Assembly (NCBI GenBank): GCA_964537035.1
Contig: CAZIAK010000047.1
Span: 1-33,744, forward strand
Direction: 5' to 3'
Origin: CAZIAK01 sp964537035
GTDB taxonomy: Bacteria; Planctomycetota; B15-G4
Length of the DNA: 33,744 nucleotides
Shown here: positions 16,024 through 24,380 of the stretch, piece after piece
How positions within the stretch are numbered: the first letter of the stretch is position 1
How the letters are laid out: every line of letters starts with the position of its first letter
Program-made: the position numbers and the translations under genes
Notes under the pieces: generated by a model
The model's database searches: none
What the model saw: only the letters and a program-made list of their open reading frames with translations
Told to the model about the DNA's origin: nothing

Positions 16024-17124
16024 ATGCGCGCCCCCATCGCCATCGCTCTCAGCGTTCTCGCCTGCTGCCTCCTCGCCTCCCCCGCCACCAGCCAGGACGG
16101 CATGGCTGGCGATGAGGCCACACCCTCAATGGGCGCCACCACCCAGGTGATCATGAAGACCAGCCTGGGCGACATGACCATCGAGCTCTATCTCGACAAG
16201 GCGCCCATCACCACGGCCAACTTCCTGACCTACGCGAAGAACGGCTTCTACACCGGCACCATGTTTCACCGCATCATCAAGGGCTTCATGGCCCAGGGCG
16301 GTGGCCTGTCCGAGGGCTACATCCCCAAGGAGACCATGGGCCAGATCCTGAACGAGGCGGACAACGGGCTGAAGAACGAACGCCTGACCCTGGCCATGGC
16401 CCGCACGCCCGGCGCCCACACGGCCTCCAGCCAGTTCTTCATCAACGACAAGGCCAACGCCATGCTCGACCATGTCAGCACCGCTGACGACCGGTCGTGG
16501 GGCTACTGCGTCTTCGGCAAGGTCGTTGGCGGCGTGGACACCTTCGAGAAGATCATCAACGCCGAGGTCAAGTACGACCGCCGGGCCGATGGTTCGAGCC
16601 CTGCCGCTGCCCTCGAACCCATCACCATCAGCGAGATGGTCATCGTCGACAAGAAGGTGGCTGACAAGGCCATCGCCGCGGGCGAGAGGGCTCGTGCCGC
16701 ATGGGCCGAGAAGCAGCTCGCCGAATCCATGGCCGCCCTCCAGGCCGGGATCGAGTACGTGGCCAGCAAGGGCCTGGACGTGAGCAACGGCCAGATCAGC
16801 GACACCGGCCTATGGACCCTCGACGTCACCGAGGGCGAAGGCCCCACGCCCGCGCCCACCCAGAAGGTCAAGGTGCACTACACCGGCTGGCTGCCCAACG
16901 GCACCAAGTTCGACTCCTCCCGTGACCGCGGCCAGCCCATCGAGTTCAACCTGCAGGGCGTGATCGCGGGCTGGACCGAAGGCGTGGGCGGCATGAAGGC
17001 CGGCGGCACCCGCTACCTGGTCATCCCCCACCAGCTCGGCTACGGCGAGCGTGGCAGCCCCCCGGTCATCCCCGCTCGCGCGACCTTGGTGTTCGAGGTC
17101 GAGCTGCTGTCTTTCGGGGGCTAG
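16024..17124 (+). CDS. Secreted dual-domain peptidyl-prolyl isomerase: cyclophilin-FKBP fusion
   Basis: A 366-residue exported protein carrying two unrelated prolyl isomerase folds. Residues 1-23 are a signal peptide (IAIALSVLACCLLASPATS). Residues about 40-208 are a cyclophilin with the catalytic Arg83 in FHRIIKGFMAQGGG, SSQFFIND and FGKVVGGVDTFEKI. An Ala-rich helical linker (about 209-250) leads to an FKBP domain at about 280-364: VKVHYTGWLPNGTKFDSS, VIAGWTEGVGGMKAGG, YLVIPHQLGYGERG and a final FEVELLSF strand. The FKBP active-site Tyr286, Asp297 and Tyr340 equivalents are present, so both domains look active. The likely role is folding of exported proteins in the periplasm. The order cyclophilin then FKBP is uncommon among bacterial isomerases. 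The ATG at 16024 is chosen because it begins the signal peptide. Confidence 0.93.
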   Translation: MRAPIAIALSVLACCLLASPATSQDGMAGDEATPSMGATTQVIMKTSLGDMTIELYLDKAPITTANFLTYAKNGFYTGTMFHRIIKGFMAQGGGLSEGYIPKETMGQILNEADNGLKNERLTLAMARTPGAHTASSQFFINDKANAMLDHVSTADDRSWGYCVFGKVVGGVDTFEKIINAEVKYDRRADGSSPAAALEPITISEMVIVDKKVADKAIAAGERARAAWAEKQLAESMAALQAGIEYVASKGLDVSNGQISDTGLWTLDVTEGEGPTPAPTQKVKVHYTGWLPNGTKFDSSRDRGQPIEFNLQGVIAGWTEGVGGMKAGGTRYLVIPHQLGYGERGSPPVIPARATLVFEVELLSFGG

Positions 17125-17216
17125 GGTCGGCTCGGCCTTCCTGAGGGGGGAGGGTTGTCTATCGAATCCCGCTCGCGCGAAGGCGCCTCGGGCACGGTGG
17201 TCTTGGAGTTGGAGTG

Positions 17217-18512
17217 ATGATGAATCGGCGTGGGTTCTTGGGGGCTTTGGGGTTGCCTGCTGTTGCCGCAGGGATCGGCTTTGATCCGCGCCTCGCTGGG
17301 CCTGGGTTGGCGGCCTTGCCTCGGGCTCAGGGCCGCTCGGCGCTTGAGGTCGCTGACGACGAGGACTTCTGGTGGGACGTGGGGCGGGCGTTCACTGTCG
17401 ATCGGTCCATGATCAACCTGAACAACGGGGGCGTGAGCCCGGCGCCGGGCTCGGTGCAGGACGCCATGGCCCGGCATCTGGCCGTGATGAACCAGGCGCC
17501 GGCCTACACCATGTGGCGCCTGCTCGAACCCCACAAAGAAGCGGTGCGCCAGTCGCTGGCTCGTGAGTGGAAGGTCGACCCCGAAGAGCTGGCCATCACC
17601 CGCAACGCTTCTGAGGGGCTGCAGATCTGCCAGTTCGGGTTCGACCTGAAGGCGGGCGACGAGGTCCTGACCACGAACCAGGACTACCCGCGGATGATCA
17701 CCACCTTTCAGCAGCGGGCGGCCCGTGAGGGCATCGTGCTGAAGCAATTTTCGATCCCCACCCCTGCAGAAGACGACGACGAGATCGTGCGGCTGTTCGA
17801 GCAGAACATCACCCCGCGCACGAAGCTGATCCTGATCTGCCACGTGATCAACCTCACCGGGCAGGTGCTGCCCGTGAAGCGTGTGGTGGCCATGGCCCGC
17901 AAGCACGGCGTGCCGGTGATCATCGACGGCGCCCACGCCTTCGCCCATCTTGACTTCAACCTGGCCGAGCTCGACTGCGACTACTACGCCACCAGCCTGC
18001 ACAAGTGGCTCTTCGCCCCCATCGGCACCGGGCTCCTCTACGTGCGCAAGCCGCTCATCGGCGATCTCTGGCCGCTCATGGCCGCCGCCGAATCCAGGCG
18101 GGACAACATCCGCAAGTACGAGGAGATCGGCACCTACCCTGTGGCCAACGTGCTGGCCATCGCCGAGGCGCTGTCGTTTCACCAGGGGCTGGGTAGTGCC
18201 CACAAGCTGGCGCGCATGCTCAAGCTCCGTGATCACTGGGCCGTGCCCCTGGCGAAGCACGAGCGCATCCAGCTCAACACCAGCCTGGCGGCCGGCAAGG
18301 CCTGCGGCATCGCCAACGTGCAGATCAAGGGCCTCGACTCGGGCGCCGTGCACGCCCAGCTGTGGAAGAAGCACCGCATCTACACCACGGTGATCAAGCA
18401 CGACGAGTTCGAAGGGCTGCGGGTCTCCCCCAGCGTGTACACCAGCCTGCCCGAGCTCGATCGCTTCCTCGACGCCATGGAAGACATGGTCCATCACGGG
18501 CTGAGCAGCTGA
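17217..18512 (+). CDS. Class V PLP-dependent aminotransferase/epimerase-like enzyme with a Tat-type leader
   Basis: A PLP enzyme of aminotransferase class V, the group that includes isopenicillin-N epimerase and cysteine desulfurases. The 431 residues begin with a twin-arginine type leader (MMNRRGFLGALGLPAVAAGIG), suggesting export of the folded holoenzyme or lipid-free anchoring. Visible motifs are LNNGGVSPAPGSVQDAM, TRNASEGLQICQFGF (PLP phosphate region), VIIDGAHAFAHLDF (the Asp that contacts the pyridine nitrogen) and ATSLHKWLFAPIGTG with the Schiff-base Lys263. The reaction and substrate cannot be specified. ATG codons at 17217 and 17220 and a GTG at 17214 are all possible starts, with two GGAG sites just upstream. 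It heads a six-gene run on this strand. Confidence 0.88.
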   Translation: MMNRRGFLGALGLPAVAAGIGFDPRLAGPGLAALPRAQGRSALEVADDEDFWWDVGRAFTVDRSMINLNNGGVSPAPGSVQDAMARHLAVMNQAPAYTMWRLLEPHKEAVRQSLAREWKVDPEELAITRNASEGLQICQFGFDLKAGDEVLTTNQDYPRMITTFQQRAAREGIVLKQFSIPTPAEDDDEIVRLFEQNITPRTKLILICHVINLTGQVLPVKRVVAMARKHGVPVIIDGAHAFAHLDFNLAELDCDYYATSLHKWLFAPIGTGLLYVRKPLIGDLWPLMAAAESRRDNIRKYEEIGTYPVANVLAIAEALSFHQGLGSAHKLARMLKLRDHWAVPLAKHERIQLNTSLAAGKACGIANVQIKGLDSGAVHAQLWKKHRIYTTVIKHDEFEGLRVSPSVYTSLPELDRFLDAMEDMVHHGLSS

Positions 18513-18522
18513 GCGCCAGGGC

Positions 18523-19188
18523 TTGAGTGCGTCACACAGTTCAGCGCCGGCAGCGCTGCTGCTCGACCTGGCCCGAGGTGCCCTGCGCCTCACTCCCGGC
18601 GCGCTCATCTGCGACCACCGCTTCGACAGTGCCACCTTGCCGCAGGGTTGGCACATCGAGACCGGCTCCTGGACACCCACCGTCGACGGGTTGGTGGGCT
18701 CGATCGAGGGCGACAGCGCGGCGGTGCTCTGGAGCGGGGACAGCTATCCCGACGACGTGGCCATGGTCTTCGAGGCTACGTCCATGCCCGGTCACCACAG
18801 CGACGCCAACGGGTTCTTTCGCGCCGCCGGATCCATCTACGGTGACGGACTCTGCGAAGCCTGGATCGTCGGCACCGCCGGGTGGTACGCGCACGACCAT
18901 GGGCTCGAACACCATCCCACCGGGCCCACCTGGCGCGTGCCAGGCCAGCCCCTCGTGCCCGAGCAGACCGTCAAGGTCGCGGCGGGCTACCGCAACGGCG
19001 TGGTGTTTCTCTGGAAAGACGGCGAGGTCCTGCTCGAGCGCGACGATCCCCACGCCACGGCTGCGGTGCCCCGGGATCGCCTGGGCCTGGGCACCTGGGA
19101 CAGCGCCGTGCGCTTCACCCGCCTCTCGGTCTACGACCTGAGCCTCTGCCCCGACCTGGCCCCGTCCCCTGACGAGGGCAGCCCGTGA
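18523..19188 (+). CDS. Concanavalin-like beta-sandwich (LamG/DUF1080-type) protein
   Basis: A 221-residue protein whose central part (about residues 30-205) reads as a single beta-sandwich of the LamG or 3-keto-disaccharide hydrolase/DUF1080 type. It has an opening F.S..LP.GWHIETGSWT strand set, a DVAMVFEATSMPGHH strand, VKVAAGYRNGVVFLWKDGEVL (typical strand-turn-strand) and a closing LGLGTWDSAVRFTRLSVYDL. No signal peptide is evident and no catalytic residues can be assigned. Ligand binding is inferred from the fold only. The frame has no early ATG; the TTG at 18523 is the best available start, 11 bases after the preceding stop. Its end overlaps the methyltransferase start by four bases. Confidence 0.65.
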   Translation: MSASHSSAPAALLLDLARGALRLTPGALICDHRFDSATLPQGWHIETGSWTPTVDGLVGSIEGDSAAVLWSGDSYPDDVAMVFEATSMPGHHSDANGFFRAAGSIYGDGLCEAWIVGTAGWYAHDHGLEHHPTGPTWRVPGQPLVPEQTVKVAAGYRNGVVFLWKDGEVLLERDDPHATAAVPRDRLGLGTWDSAVRFTRLSVYDLSLCPDLAPSPDEGSP

Positions 19189-19823
19189 CCGCCGAAGACC
19201 AGCCCCGCTTTCAGCAAGTGCGCGACGACTACGCCGCCCTCGAGCCTGGCCAGTCGGACACCTGGAACCCCTTGGTGCGGGACGTCGAACTCGAGCACCG
19301 CGTCGAACTCCTGCGCTGTCTTGCCTATGCGCTGCGAGCGTCGGGACGGCCTCACGACGAGCTCGCGGTGGTCGACGTGGGTTGCGGCAACGGGCGGTCC
19401 ACACGCGTGTACCTCGACCTTGGCCTCACGCCCGGCCAGCTCACAGGGGTCGACCTGCGAGCCGGCGCGTTGGCCCTGGCAGCCACCCTGAACCCTGCCA
19501 TCACCTGGCGTGAGGTCGACCACGCACCCTGGCCCATGGAAGCTGGCTCCGTGTCCTGGGTCTCGCTCTGCACCGTGTTCTCCAGCATCGCCAGCGCCGC
19601 CGATCGCCGACACCTGGCGGCCGAGATCACCCGCATCGCCTCCCCCACCGGCCAGCTCTTCTTCTGGGACCGGACCCACGCCCTCGACTTTGCCGGGGGG
19701 CAGCCCCTCGTCCCGACCGAGTGGTTCGACGGCTTCGCGGTGATCTGGCAGGCAGACGCCGTGGTCAGCGGCTACGGCGGGGACACGCCCACTCACCGGG
19801 CCTGGCTGCTGCAGCGCCCCTGA
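19185..19823 (+). CDS. Class I SAM-dependent methyltransferase
   Basis: A 212-residue Rossmann-fold methyltransferase. Motif I is VVDVGCGNGRSTR (residues about 62-74) for S-adenosylmethionine binding, followed by the acidic LTGVDLRAGAL at the end of strand 2. WREVDHAPWPM and a hydrophobic VSWVSLCTVFSSIASAADRRHLAAEI strand-helix are further family features. The GTG start overlaps the preceding stop (GTGA). The substrate cannot be told. It sits next to sugar-biosynthesis genes, so methylation of a sugar or glycan is possible, but this is inference from position only. Confidence 0.87.
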   Translation: MTAEDQPRFQQVRDDYAALEPGQSDTWNPLVRDVELEHRVELLRCLAYALRASGRPHDELAVVDVGCGNGRSTRVYLDLGLTPGQLTGVDLRAGALALAATLNPAITWREVDHAPWPMEAGSVSWVSLCTVFSSIASAADRRHLAAEITRIASPTGQLFFWDRTHALDFAGGQPLVPTEWFDGFAVIWQADAVVSGYGGDTPTHRAWLLQRP

Positions 19824-19852
19824 CCGCGCCACCCGGTACGATCACCCTGATC

Positions 19853-20992
19853 ATGTGGACCCTCCCCCTCAGCGCTCTCGACTACGACGAGCAGGAAGCC
19901 GCCGCTGTGGCAGCGGTCATCGCCTCGCGCTGGCTGTCCACGGGGCCGGAGACCGAGGCCTTTGAGCGGGAGTTCGCGGTGACCCACGATGCGCCTCACG
20001 CCGTGGCGGTGAGTTCAGGCAGCTCGGCGCTGTTCGTGGCTCTCCGCGCCGCTGGCGTAGGGCCCGGTCATGAGGTCATCGTGCCGTCGCTCACTTTTGT
20101 CGCCACCGCGCACGCTGTACTGCAGTGCGGCGCACGCCCGGTATTCGCAGACGTGATCTCTGCTCAGCGGCCCCTGCTCGACCCTGCGGACGCGGCCCAA
20201 CGCCTCACCGAACACACCCGAGCCCTGCTGCCCGTGCACTACGGCGGATCGCTCTGCGACATGGTCAGCTTGCGCGCCCTTGCCGACCAGCACGGGCTGG
20301 CACTGATCGCCGACGCCGCCCACGCCGCGGGAACGCCGGAGGTCGGCCGCCTCGCCGACGCCGCCTGCTTCAGCTTCTACGCCAACAAGAACCTGGCCAC
20401 GGGCGAAGGAGGCATGGTGCTCACCCACGACGAGTCCATGGCCCAGACCTGCAGAGCCCTGCGGTCCCACGGGCGAGTGGCGAGCAGCCACGACAAGGCG
20501 GTCGGCCACATGGCAGCGGACGACGTCGCCATGCACGGTACAAATGCACGGATGACCGAGATGGCTGCGGCCCTGGGCCGGGTGCAGCTGCGAAAACTCA
20601 CAGCTGGCAACGCACGGCGACGAGAGCTGCGGCGACTCTACGCGAAGGCGCTCGGCGAGGCCGTGACCATCCCCCTGGTGGGAGACGAACAGGTTTCGGC
20701 CTGCCATCTCATGGTGGTCGCGCTGCCCCCAGGTTCTGATCGCGAAGGCGTCCGCGCCGCCCTGGCTGACCAGGGCATCCAGACCAGCGTGCACTACCCG
20801 CCGATCCATCAGTTCAGCCTCTTCGCGAAGACGGCGGCCGGGAGTCCCGACACCCCCGGCCTGCCTGTCACCGAAGAGCTGGCAACCCGCCTGCTGACCC
20901 TGCCGCTGTACGTCGCGCTCACCGACGATCAGATCCAGCAGGTCTGCAACGCACTGCTCTCAGCCCTCTCCACACAGATCGCTCTTCCATGA
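19853..20992 (+). CDS. DegT/DnrJ/EryC1/StrS-family nucleotide-sugar aminotransferase
   Basis: PLP-dependent sugar aminotransferase, 379 residues, which would convert a keto group of a nucleotide-linked sugar into an amino group using glutamate. Diagnostic motifs are SSGSSALFVALRAAGVGPG, DEVIVPS-type HEVIVPSLTFVATAHAVL, LIADAAHAAG (Asp154) and FSFYANKNLATGEGG with the PLP Lys179. HLMVVALPPGSDREGVRAAL and TSVHYPPIHQF follow near the C-terminus. Its stop overlaps the start of the SDR gene (ATGA), fitting a dehydratase plus aminotransferase pair that together make a 4-amino-6-deoxy sugar. The ATG at 19853 starts the family's usual N-terminus. Confidence 0.93.
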   Translation: MWTLPLSALDYDEQEAAAVAAVIASRWLSTGPETEAFEREFAVTHDAPHAVAVSSGSSALFVALRAAGVGPGHEVIVPSLTFVATAHAVLQCGARPVFADVISAQRPLLDPADAAQRLTEHTRALLPVHYGGSLCDMVSLRALADQHGLALIADAAHAAGTPEVGRLADAACFSFYANKNLATGEGGMVLTHDESMAQTCRALRSHGRVASSHDKAVGHMAADDVAMHGTNARMTEMAAALGRVQLRKLTAGNARRRELRRLYAKALGEAVTIPLVGDEQVSACHLMVVALPPGSDREGVRAALADQGIQTSVHYPPIHQFSLFAKTAAGSPDTPGLPVTEELATRLLTLPLYVALTDDQIQQVCNALLSALSTQIALP

Positions 20993-21996
20993 CCTTGCAG
21001 CCTGGTTCTCTGCGCGGCGCTCGCGTGCTCGTCACCGGCGCCGGCGGTTTCATCGGCTCGCACCTCACCGAAGCCCTGGCGCGCGAGGGCTGCGAGGTGG
21101 TGGCGTTTCTGCACTACCGCTCCGACGGCAGCCGAGGCCTGCTCGAAGAGGCGGCGCCCGAAGTGCAGCGACAGATCGAGTACGTCGCCGGGGACATCCG
21201 TGATGCCGAGCGGGTCAGGGACGCCTGCCAGGGCTGCCAGGTCGTGTTCCACCTGGCGGCGCTCATCGGCATCCCCTACTCGTACCAGTCGCCGCGCAGC
21301 TACCTGGCCACCAACGTCACCGGCACGCTCAACGTGCTCGAGGCGGTGCGGGCCCAGGGCGTGGGACGGCTGGTGCACACGTCGACCTCCGAGTGCTACG
21401 GCACGGCGCGCACCGTGCCCATGACCGAGGAGCACCCGCTGCGCGCCCAGTCCCCCTACGCCGCGAGCAAGATCGCCGGGGACATGTTCGCCAACAGCTA
21501 CGCCAGCAGCTTCGATGTGCCCGTGGTCACCTTGCGGCCCTTCAACACCTACGGACCGAGGCAGTCGGCCCGAGCCATCGTGCCCACCATCATCAGCCAG
21601 GCGTTGGCGGGCGACTCGGTGCGCCTGGGCAACACATCCGCCGTGCGCGACCTGCTCTTCGTCGACGACACGGTGGCGGCGTTCATGGCAGCGGCGGTGG
21701 CCAGCGATGTGTGCGGCCAGACGATCCATGTGGGCAGCGGCGAGGGCCTTGCCATCGCCGAGCTGGCGCGGCGCATTCTCGAACGCTGCGGTCTCAGCGA
21801 GTGCGAGGTGGTAGCCGACAGCTCGCGCCTGCGACCCGCCACCTCTGAAGTCGACCAGCTCCTCTGCGACCCGTCCCTGGCCAGGCAGTTGTTGCAGTGG
21901 ACGCCCACCGTAGACCTGGCCACCGGCCTGGACCGCACCATCGCTTACATCACCGAACACATGAGTGACTATCGACCGAACGAATACGCCCGATGA
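20989..21996 (+). CDS. LegB-like NAD-dependent nucleotide-sugar 4,6-dehydratase (extended SDR)
   Basis: A 335-residue extended short-chain dehydrogenase. The NAD-binding loop is TGAGGFIGSHL (residues 16-26), the catalytic Ser/Thr lies in HTSTSECYG (130-138), and Tyr157/Lys161 lie in SPYAASK. Stretches such as VVFHLAALIGIPYSYQSP, TLRPFNTYGPRQSARAIVPT and RDLLFVDDTVAAF resemble the LegB group of GDP- or UDP-N-acetylglucosamine 4,6-dehydratases used for legionaminic-acid-type sugars. The LegB assignment is from recalled motif similarity. The rest of a legionaminic pathway (synthase, hydrolase, cytidylyltransferase) is not visible here. The gene is coupled to the aminotransferase by a four-base overlap and followed by a glycosyltransferase 64 bases on. 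Confidence 0.88.
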   Translation: MTLQPGSLRGARVLVTGAGGFIGSHLTEALAREGCEVVAFLHYRSDGSRGLLEEAAPEVQRQIEYVAGDIRDAERVRDACQGCQVVFHLAALIGIPYSYQSPRSYLATNVTGTLNVLEAVRAQGVGRLVHTSTSECYGTARTVPMTEEHPLRAQSPYAASKIAGDMFANSYASSFDVPVVTLRPFNTYGPRQSARAIVPTIISQALAGDSVRLGNTSAVRDLLFVDDTVAAFMAAAVASDVCGQTIHVGSGEGLAIAELARRILERCGLSECEVVADSSRLRPATSEVDQLLCDPSLARQLLQWTPTVDLATGLDRTIAYITEHMSDYRPNEYAR

Positions 21997-22060
21997 GCAA
22001 CGGGGTGCGCCAGAACACCAGCTGCGGCGGGACCGGCACACCCGGCATGAGCTGGGCAAG

Positions 22061-23059
22061 ATGGCCATGAACGTCGCCCTGGCCCACGGCCTCATCGGCT
22101 CATGGGATGGCAGCAGTCGCTATATCGTCGATGTCGCGCTGCTGTTCAGCGAGCACGGCCACACGGTCACGGTCTTCTGCGAGGAGTGCACCCGAACGCT
22201 CCCCACCGGGCTGAGCGTGCGTCGACTCCACGCCATGGAGCCCGGCGAGCGCTTCGATCTGGCTTACGGTTCTGACCTCACCGTGCTGCCCACCCTGGTC
22301 GAACAATCGGCGCGCTTCTTCTACGCGCCCCTCGATGTGCTGGCCACCGCGCCCGACCTGGAGCGCTGGGCCTTGCAGCGCTGTGACCGAGTGCTGCGCT
22401 TCACCCAGCCCGCCATCGAAGTGCTGGAGCGAACCTACGAGCTGCCCCTGCAGCACAAGAGCCTGATAGCGGTCTACGTGTCCCAAGAATATGAAGCGCT
22501 CCCGCCGCCGAGCTTCGATCGCCCGCGCCCCGCCCAACTGCTCTGGGTGGGACGGTTGATCCCCAGCAAGAACGTGGGTTTTCTGATGCGATCCGTCGCG
22601 TTGCTGAAGTCGACGGATTGGCAGCTCATCATCGCCGGCGACGGCCCTGAGCGGCAGCTCCTCGAGCGTCAGTGCGAGCAGCTCGGGCTGACGGAGAGAG
22701 TCGAGTTCTGCGGACACGAAGCCGACCTCTCGCCGCGGTTCGAGACAGCGAGCCTGTTCCTCACCGCATCGCGACAGGAGCACTACTCGCTCACGGTGAT
22801 GGAGGCCTGTTCCCGCGGCGTCCCCTGCCTCGGGCTCGGACGCGATGACGAGGGTGCGATCTTCAACGCCTGCAACGAGCAGATTCTCGATGGACGCACG
22901 GGTTACATCATCCACACCGAGCAAGAACTCGCCCAGCGCGTCGACGAGCTGCTGCGAGACGAACCACGTCGCCATGCCATGGCTCAGCGCGGCTGGGAGC
23001 GCAAGCAGGACGAGTTCACCAACGAGCGCTTCTGGCAGGCGCTACAAGGGGCGCTCTGA
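22061..23059 (+). CDS. GT4-type glycosyltransferase (GT-B fold)
   Basis: A retaining glycosyltransferase of about 332 residues. The C-terminal half carries the GT4 features LLWVGRLIPSKNVGFLMRSV, LIIAGDGPERQLLE and VEFCGHEADLSPRFETASLF. It also has the donor-binding E-x7-E region (ASRQEHYSLTVMEACSRGVP), where the two Glu contact the nucleotide sugar. The N-terminal half is shorter than in many GT4 enzymes. It is the last gene of the run and probably attaches the amino sugar made by the two preceding enzymes. ATG codons at 22061 and 22067 are both possible. An upstream GTG inside the SDR gene is less likely because the added residues look non-coding. Confidence 0.88.
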   Translation: MAMNVALAHGLIGSWDGSSRYIVDVALLFSEHGHTVTVFCEECTRTLPTGLSVRRLHAMEPGERFDLAYGSDLTVLPTLVEQSARFFYAPLDVLATAPDLERWALQRCDRVLRFTQPAIEVLERTYELPLQHKSLIAVYVSQEYEALPPPSFDRPRPAQLLWVGRLIPSKNVGFLMRSVALLKSTDWQLIIAGDGPERQLLERQCEQLGLTERVEFCGHEADLSPRFETASLFLTASRQEHYSLTVMEACSRGVPCLGLGRDDEGAIFNACNEQILDGRTGYIIHTEQELAQRVDELLRDEPRRHAMAQRGWERKQDEFTNERFWQALQGAL

Positions 23060-23083
23060 CCGAGGTTCGAGGTATTCACGGAA

Positions 23084-23112
23084 AGCGGAGTTCACCCTGC
23101 CTCGCCTCCGCT
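23084..23112. terminator. Weak inverted repeat between convergent genes
   Basis: Arms AGCGGAG and CTCCGCT (7 bp) around a 15-base loop lie in the 74-base space between the glycosyltransferase and the M28-family gene, which converge. There is no T run on either strand. Support comes mainly from position. Confidence 0.3.
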
Positions 23113-23133
23113 CGTAGCTCCTCGGCCGCCCGC

Positions 23134-24204
23134 TCAGTCGTCGTTGGCCAGGTGCGTGACCACGCTCTCCAGGGCCACGACGATGCGCGCCATGGTCTCG
23201 TAGTCGAGGCGGCCAGCCCTGTCATTCCAGCGCTGGTAGGCCGGGTCGCGATAGGGCCCGCTGTCGCTGACGATCAGCGCGGGCCAACCGCACTGCCAGA
23301 ACGACCAATGGTCTGACCAGCCCACGCCATCCCACGACGGCATGCCCACGCCCATCTCGCTGGGCACCGAGGCCACGTCGCGAAACAAGCCGATGACCCG
23401 GTTCGCCAGCCCCGCCGACGGGAAGTTGCCCACCACCGACACGAAGTCTCCCACCTTGGGATAGAAGCTCGCGATCTCCCGGGGGAAGTGCTGGGTCGCC
23501 GGTTCGTCTGTGTAGTAGCCCAGCGAGTCGAGGCTCAGCATGGCCACAACCTCTTGTCCCCCGGCCTCTGCGGCGCGGGCCCAGATCAGGCTGCCCATGG
23601 AGTCGGTCTGCATGAACGGCTCGACAGAGCAGGCGAAGAACACAAGGACCACACTGCGTCGGTGTTCTGCTGCGCTCAACATCTTCGCCAGGGCCAACGT
23701 CGCCGCCACGCCGCTGCCGTTGGCGTTGGCGCCAGGGCTACCTGCCGCGGTGTCGTAGTGCGCGCCGATCACCACCAGCTCGTCGGGCCACTCCGTCCCA
23801 GGCAAGGTGGTAGACACGTTCTCCACCACCTGACCTGAGACGTCGAGCTGCTGGCGGCGCACAGTGAGGCCCGCGTCTTCCAGCTGCTCAGCGACCCAAT
23901 CGGCGCTGGCATTCAACGTCTCGACCCGCTGCATGCTGCGCTCGCCGTAGCGAACCGACAGGGTGGTCACGTCGTCGTGCAGCCGCTCGGCCAGGGACTT
24001 CTCGACGACGGTGGCAGCGGGCGGTGCGCCGGAGAAGCTCTCGCCGGGCTCGGGACGCCAGAGCTCCCAGGTGAACGCCACGCCCGCCGCGATGAGCACG
24101 GCGAGGCCCGCGACCATGGGCCGCAGGCGACCGGCGCAACCATGGGAAGCTACTGCAGGCACGTGGGAAACCTCGGCAAGGACAAGGAGCAGCTCTTCAA
24201 CCAT
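23134..24204 (-). CDS. M28-family peptidase-like membrane-anchored protein with altered active-site motifs
   Basis: About 356 residues with one N-terminal membrane segment (VAGLAVLIAAGVAFTW) and an M28 aminopeptidase fold outside the membrane. The first zinc motif is intact (GAHYDT, H149 and D151), as are a later acidic position (LSLDSLG, D226) and the last ligand (SDHWSFW, H299). The motif that normally reads GANDN-SG is SPGANANGSG, so the metal-bridging Asp is Ala161. The usual EE pair is represented only by SVEP (one Glu, E195). These changes suggest lost or altered catalysis. The start is uncertain: 24204 keeps an Arg-containing stretch before the membrane helix, while 24117 would begin directly at it. 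The gene is divergent from the cas operon. Confidence 0.8.
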   Translation of the reverse strand: MVEELLLVLAEVSHVPAVASHGCAGRLRPMVAGLAVLIAAGVAFTWELWRPEPGESFSGAPPAATVVEKSLAERLHDDVTTLSVRYGERSMQRVETLNASADWVAEQLEDAGLTVRRQQLDVSGQVVENVSTTLPGTEWPDELVVIGAHYDTAAGSPGANANGSGVAATLALAKMLSAAEHRRSVVLVFFACSVEPFMQTDSMGSLIWARAAEAGGQEVVAMLSLDSLGYYTDEPATQHFPREIASFYPKVGDFVSVVGNFPSAGLANRVIGLFRDVASVPSEMGVGMPSWDGVGWSDHWSFWQCGWPALIVSDSGPYRDPAYQRWNDRAGRLDYETMARIVVALESVVTHLANDD

Positions 24205-24380
24205 GGGGTTCAACGTGGCCAGTCTAGATCGGCCGCTCACGATAATCGCTGGGTCTCACCAGACATTCTGGGCGAGCAGAGCGCGCATTGCTGGTGTTGT
24301 CGATCCCGGGCGTTGGGTGTTTGCAGTCCCCCGTCCAAGCCCAGCAGCGTACAGTTATCGAGGAACCTGGAGAATGCCGA

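Noticed and set aside
24297..24360. Possible promoter elements (TTGCAG, TACAGT) ahead of cas3
   Set aside because: The spacing between candidate boxes is 23 bases, too long for a standard promoter; no other pair fits better.
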